From contig QNXT01000210.1 in assembly GCA_003973505.1 (NCBI GenBank), forward strand, positions 1 to 11,112: a stretch of DNA of 11,112 nucleotides, given 5' to 3'. This DNA comes from Bacteroidota bacterium. GTDB taxonomy: Bacteria; Bacteroidota; Bacteroidia; Bacteroidales; UBA1556. Both the position numbers and the translations under genes were made by a program. This document shows, one piece after another, positions 7,697 through 11,112 of this stretch; the stretch's first letter is position 1, and each line of letters begins with the position of its first letter. Below the pieces are notes generated by a model. It had not been told where the DNA came from and made no database searches. It worked only from the letters and a program-made list of their open reading frames with translations.

Positions 7697-10239
7697 TTAA
7701 TAAACCACTTTTTTAGTAATCATTTCATTGTCGATTGTAAGGTGCAAGATATAAATACCATGACTCATACCACGCATATTCATACGAACCAATTGTGATC
7801 CTTCTCCTGACACTTGTTTTGTTTTAATAATGCGTCCAGTCATATCCAATAACTCAACCTGTGTATTACCACCTTTACTATTATTATAGATAAATGAGAT
7901 GCTATTATCTGTACTAATAATATTACTAATTTGCAACTCATTACTTCCACCTATTTGCACAGGAAGAATATAGCTATAAGTAAACTCACCATTAAAATCA
8001 GTTTGTTTTAAGCGATAGTAAACCGTTCCGTCCAATACATCATTATCAACAATAGAATAATCAATTTTTGTATTGCTGTAACCTGCACCAGACACATTGG
8101 CAATCACTTCAAAGTTTTCAGCATCATTTGAACGCTCAATCTCGAAATAGTCATTATTGGTTTCACTAGCAGTAATCCATTTAATAAGCACATTACCATT
8201 ATCATTTTTAGCTGTAAAGCTTAAAAGTTCAATTGGGAATTCCGTATTATTTGTTGTTATTTTTTGTGGAAGAACATCTGTTTTATAATTGATACCATAG
8301 TTTGACGCATCTCCAGTACCACTACCAGCATACTCCCACATTTGGAATTCATAATCTTTATCTCCGTCAAGACCTGTAATGGTTACACTTCCTACGTTTG
8401 ATCCAACGTAAACCGTTTCATTATTGTGTGGACTCGAAGTATTTGCTGAATAGGTTGTTCCATCAACAGGTTGAGTTATTCCCCCTGCAGAAGATATTTT
8501 AATTATAACACCTGTTCCGTTACCAGGGGTTGTACCGCCAAAATTAAGTGTTACACTCTTATTATTTTGTGGCTCTGTGTAATCTAATCCACTTATAGCA
8601 TCAAAATGGGTTACACTTGTTGGCTCTGTATAAAATGTTTTATCACTACCATAGCTTGTTCCTGCACCATTTCGTGCATAGGCTCTAATGTAATATTTTG
8701 TTGAAGGAGTTAAGTTTGTTCCTGCCACATTAAAATTAAATGGTGTAGCTCCTGCACTTGTTCCCGCTTGTTTCTCTGTAGTAGGATTTGCACTACTACC
8801 ATAAGCAAGTCCGTAGCTTTTAATAGCCCCCCCTCCATCATCTGTAATAACATTGTCGGTTATCTCACCTGTAGTACCTGCTATTTGACCAAAATCACCA
8901 GTCGTTACCGTAGGTAATCCTGCTGCATTAGTCGTGAAGGTTTCGATTGCTCCAAAGAAGTCCTCATTACCCACTGTACCATCCAATGATATAGCTGCTT
9001 GATATTGATATGTTGTATTAGCAACTAAGCCTGACAATATGCGGTTAAAACTCTGGGCTGAAGTGCTTGAAGAAAGCGTCCCAACATTTTGCCACTGATA
9101 TGTTCCTGCTCCATTTACACGATACCCTATAAATGCATTATAACTACCTGTATTATTTGTATTTGCTGTACCCGAGATTGTTGCTTCAGTTGCTGTTATA
9201 GCAGTAGCTGGCGTTACAGTCGTAACTGTTGGATCACCTAGCGTTGTGAAATCACCCGTAGCATCACCCGCATAATAATACGCATAAGGAGACACACTTT
9301 TATCAATAGCATAGGCCTCTACATTATATAGTGTAGCTGGATTTAAATTTGAAATATTCGCAGTAAATGATTGTGCTGCACCATTACATACAACAGTTCC
9401 AGCAGAAGCTACTTTCCAACCGAAATCACCACTCCCATCAACTCGGTATCTAAACATTACATCATAAGTTTCTCCACTAGGAGCTGTAATACTACCACTT
9501 AATGTTGCACTAATATTTGTATAGGTTGATGTAGTATTTGTAACAACCGATGGAGGTGCTGCTGTTGTAAAAGTAGCAATATTTCCAGAATAAACACCTG
9601 CTGGTGATATGTTTGTATTTTCCATATACATAAACCACTCATAGGTAGTTCCCGCAGTCAATCCTGTAAGTGTAGTAGTAACATTATTATTATCAACCGT
9701 TGTAGAAGAAGGTGTTGCAGGAACACTAGCATAACTTGTCCCTGAACCTTGAACTCGATATCTAAAATATAAATCATGACTATCAGTACTTCCCGCTAAA
9801 GTTACAGCACCATCTAAATCCACAGTAGTTTTAGTAATATTATTACTTGAACCTGTTGTAGCTGTAGGATCTGACAATGTCGTAAAAGTTTGTTTTCCTC
9901 CATCAGCCACATAGGTCTCGGCTAAATCATTAGTAACAAGCACCATATAATATTCATATGTTGTGTTTTGAGTTAAACCAGATAAACTAACTGATTCATT
10001 TTGAGATCCACTTCCACTTACAGTTCCTGGATTTGCTGCAATTTTAGTCCAACTTGCACCGCTTCCATCCACACGATACCAAAATCGGCATTTATAAGTA
10101 GCTGTTCCTGCTGCATCAACACTCCCTGACAAATCAGCAGAAGTTTGAGTAATATTTGTTGCAGGGGTATTTGTAGTAGCTGTCTGAGCCTCTACCGCCC
10201 CATAACTAAAAACGAAATTAAAAGCAATAATCTTTTCAT
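7697..10239 (-). CDS. Secreted fibronectin-III repeat protein with T9SS type A sorting domain; signal peptide out of frame
   Basis: Residues are numbered in the 855-codon main frame, which runs 7697-10264 from an in-frame TTG. Residues about 24-547 hold five tandem fibronectin-III-like repeats of about 105 residues, each ending near TFTT. The first four carry a related YRVDGSG motif (near 63, 169, 273, 381). A further beta domain covers about 548-673. Residues 675-770 are a T9SS-associated domain (IELLSFTAKNDNGNVLIKW). The last 75 are a type A sorting domain with LLDMTGRII, GIYIL and terminal KKVVY. No catalytic domain is seen; a surface or extracellular adhesin-like role is inferred. The main-frame N-terminus is a poor signal peptide. 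The ATG at 10239 in the next frame encodes MKRLLLLISFLVMG and then hits a stop; one extra G in the run at 10198-10201 would join it to AVEAQT, a perfect signal peptide and cleavage site. A sequencing indel or a real frameshift is likely. Confidence 0.88.
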
Positions 10240-10329
10240 AACCTAAATATTTAATTGCCCCCAAATGGAAGCGTTTGTTTCATTTTTTTTAAAACTTAAG
10301 AACCCGTTTTTATATTGGATACTTGAGTA

Positions 10330-10337
10330 CAAAGATA
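10330..10337 (-). promoter_or_regulatory. Candidate -7 promoter element for the fibronectin-III/T9SS gene
   Basis: The minus strand reads TATCTTTG, an exact match to TAnnTTTG, about 90 bp upstream of the ATG at 10239. The region further upstream is AT-rich but lacks a clear -33 TTTG. Transcription would begin near 10323. Confidence 0.45.
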
Positions 10338-10401
10338 CACAAAATTTTTATTGATTTATATATATCTTTTATAAATAGACCTATTTTTTTATGGGTTTTT
10401 C

Positions 10402-10428
10402 GCCTGTTTCTTTTATGTAAAAACAGGC
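10402..10428. repeat. Inverted repeat (8-bp stem)
   Basis: GCCTGTTT (10402-10409) pairs with AAACAGGC (10421-10428) across an 11-nt loop. There is no T-run directly after it on either strand, so it is not a standard terminator. It lies upstream of the likely promoter of the fibronectin-III gene. Confidence 0.5.
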
Positions 10429-10625
10429 AATTTACCTAACACTATCTCTCTCATTAACTGAACTATACGTAATATTGGTCTATTATTGAGGTGGAAATTC
10501 TAACAAAATCGTTTATTTTTGTTTGTATTTTCTTTAGAAAAACATGCCTTATCCGTTTGATTTTTTGTAAAAAAAACGATTACTGAACTTGTCAAAGAGG
10601 AGGACTGCTGAGCCTGTCGAAGCAC

Positions 10626-10703
10626 AAAACCAAAATCCTATATCCATTTTATCCCTGAGCTTCGCACAGGCTTATAAACAGATTACCCCAATGGGGCTAT
10701 TAA
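10626..10703. repeat. Dispersed repeat copy 2 plus hairpin of the intergenic repeat family
   Basis: Positions 10626-10674 match 4881-4930. They run directly into TATAAACAGATTACCCCAAT and GGGGCTAT, which match the second hairpin of copies A and B (4601-4625 and 4981-5006). The hairpin CCCC-AAT-GGGG is at 10686-10696. Just upstream, 10582-10623 has ACTGAACTTGTCAAAG and CTGAGCCTGTCGAAGC, two forms of another common short repeat. Confidence 0.7.
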
Positions 10704-10748
10704 AAGGGTGTGCACAAACAATAGAACGAAGCACTACCGCAAACCAAA

Positions 10749-10766
10749 CATCTTGCTTGCAAGATG
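10749..10766. repeat. Perfect 8-bp inverted repeat
   Basis: CATCTTGC-TT-GCAAGATG is a perfect hairpin with a 2-nt spacer, just downstream of the repeat patch. No T-run follows. It is probably another intergenic palindromic repeat. Confidence 0.5.
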
Positions 10767-10851
10767 AGATGCCACCTTGGAATGAATAGCGTTAAAAAAA
10801 ATTAGAATGAAAAAATCGTAAAAACATATTCTGTTCGACGCTCGTTAGACT

Positions 10852-10867
10852 TCCGTCTTTTGACGGA
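10852..10867. repeat. Perfect 6-bp hairpin with TTTT loop
   Basis: TCCGTC-TTTT-GACGGA is perfectly self-complementary. No T-run follows on either strand within a few bases, so a terminator role is not supported. Confidence 0.4.
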
Positions 10868-11011
10868 TGGCTATAAACCTGAGTTCGATGTAAGCTTTGC
10901 TCACAGTTTCAGATAATTAGTTCATATACGACTCAAATTTACGATGGACTATCGAGATAATTCGAGTATATTTGGGGAAGTATATGGGCTAATTTTCGAA
11001 ATTTATATAAA

Positions 11012-11109
11012 AAAGTCAATAGCAAACCATCTTTGCACCAAATACCACTCGAAATAGCCCGCTATTACTTCGTGATATTTAGCAACAAATCTGGTCTGCT
11101 ATTGACTTT
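11012..11109. repeat. Long inverted repeat element of about 98 bp
   Basis: AAAGTCAATAGCAAACCA (11012-11029) pairs with 11092-11109 over 18 bases with one mismatch. The 62-nt interior contains a nested inverted repeat AATAGC-CC-GCTATT (11053-11066). Read on the minus strand, the second arm runs into TTTTTTATATAA, so a structured RNA with a terminator-like end is possible. A small non-autonomous mobile element or the end of a larger one cut by the window edge fits equally well. Confidence 0.6.
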
Positions 11110-11112
11110 CTG

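Larger units (their letters stand above)
10265..11112. other. Gene-free region with hairpins and decayed repeats
   Basis: I find no credible gene on either strand up to the window edge; reading frames are short and run through repeats. Contents: promoter of the fibronectin-III gene near 10330; hairpin GCCTGTTT/AAACAGGC at 10402-10428; a plus-strand promoter-like TATTTTTG near 10514; a repeat patch at 10582-10703; perfect hairpins at 10749-10766 and 10852-10867; and a long inverted element at 11012-11109. Confidence 0.7.

Noticed and set aside
10543..10569. Tiny plus-strand frame MPYPFDFL preceded by a promoter-like TATTTTTG
   Set aside because: Eight codons only. It could be the 5' remnant of a gene cut by repeats, but nothing downstream continues it in any frame.
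10589..10789. Plus-strand 66-codon frame
   Set aside because: It consists of the dispersed repeats and hairpins at 10609-10766; the predicted peptide has no domain features.

Overview
All protein-coding genes in this AT-rich window lie on the minus strand. The window looks like Bacteroidota, probably class Bacteroidia or a relative. The evidence is a type IX secretion (T9SS) C-terminal sorting domain, a patatin fused to an outer-membrane barrel, TAnnTTTG-type promoter elements, weak Shine-Dalgarno sites and families of short GC-rich hairpin repeats between genes. Genus cannot be told from the sequence.

In transcription order (right to left): (i) 10265-11112 is gene-free. It holds hairpins, a decayed repeat patch, and at the far right a roughly 98-bp self-complementary element. 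(ii) 7697-10239 encodes a large secreted protein of about five fibronectin-III-like repeats plus a T9SS sorting domain. Its good signal peptide is in a different frame from the body of the gene, apparently one base short in a C/G run at 10198-10201. A clear terminator follows. (iii) 5196-7469 encodes a patatin-like phospholipase, POTRA and beta-barrel outer-membrane protein. (iv) 4415-5195 is gene-free and holds a duplicated block of about 217 bp, each copy with five small hairpins, one of which shows a compensatory base-pair change. (v) 1-4414 is a tight four-gene operon: a PqqD-like small protein, an ATP-grasp ligase, a fold-type III PLP-dependent decarboxylase, and a urea-transporter-like membrane protein fused to an M23 peptidase domain that runs off the left edge.

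The operon is the most interesting part. An ATP-grasp ligase, a PLP decarboxylase and a small peptide-binding or carrier-like protein together suggest that an amino acid is activated, joined to something and decarboxylated. The fourth gene would then supply transport and/or peptidase activity. No precursor peptide is visible and the product is unknown. The ligase/decarboxylase/carrier logic resembles BtrJ/BtrK/BtrI of butirosin biosynthesis, but that is an analogy and not a demonstrated function.
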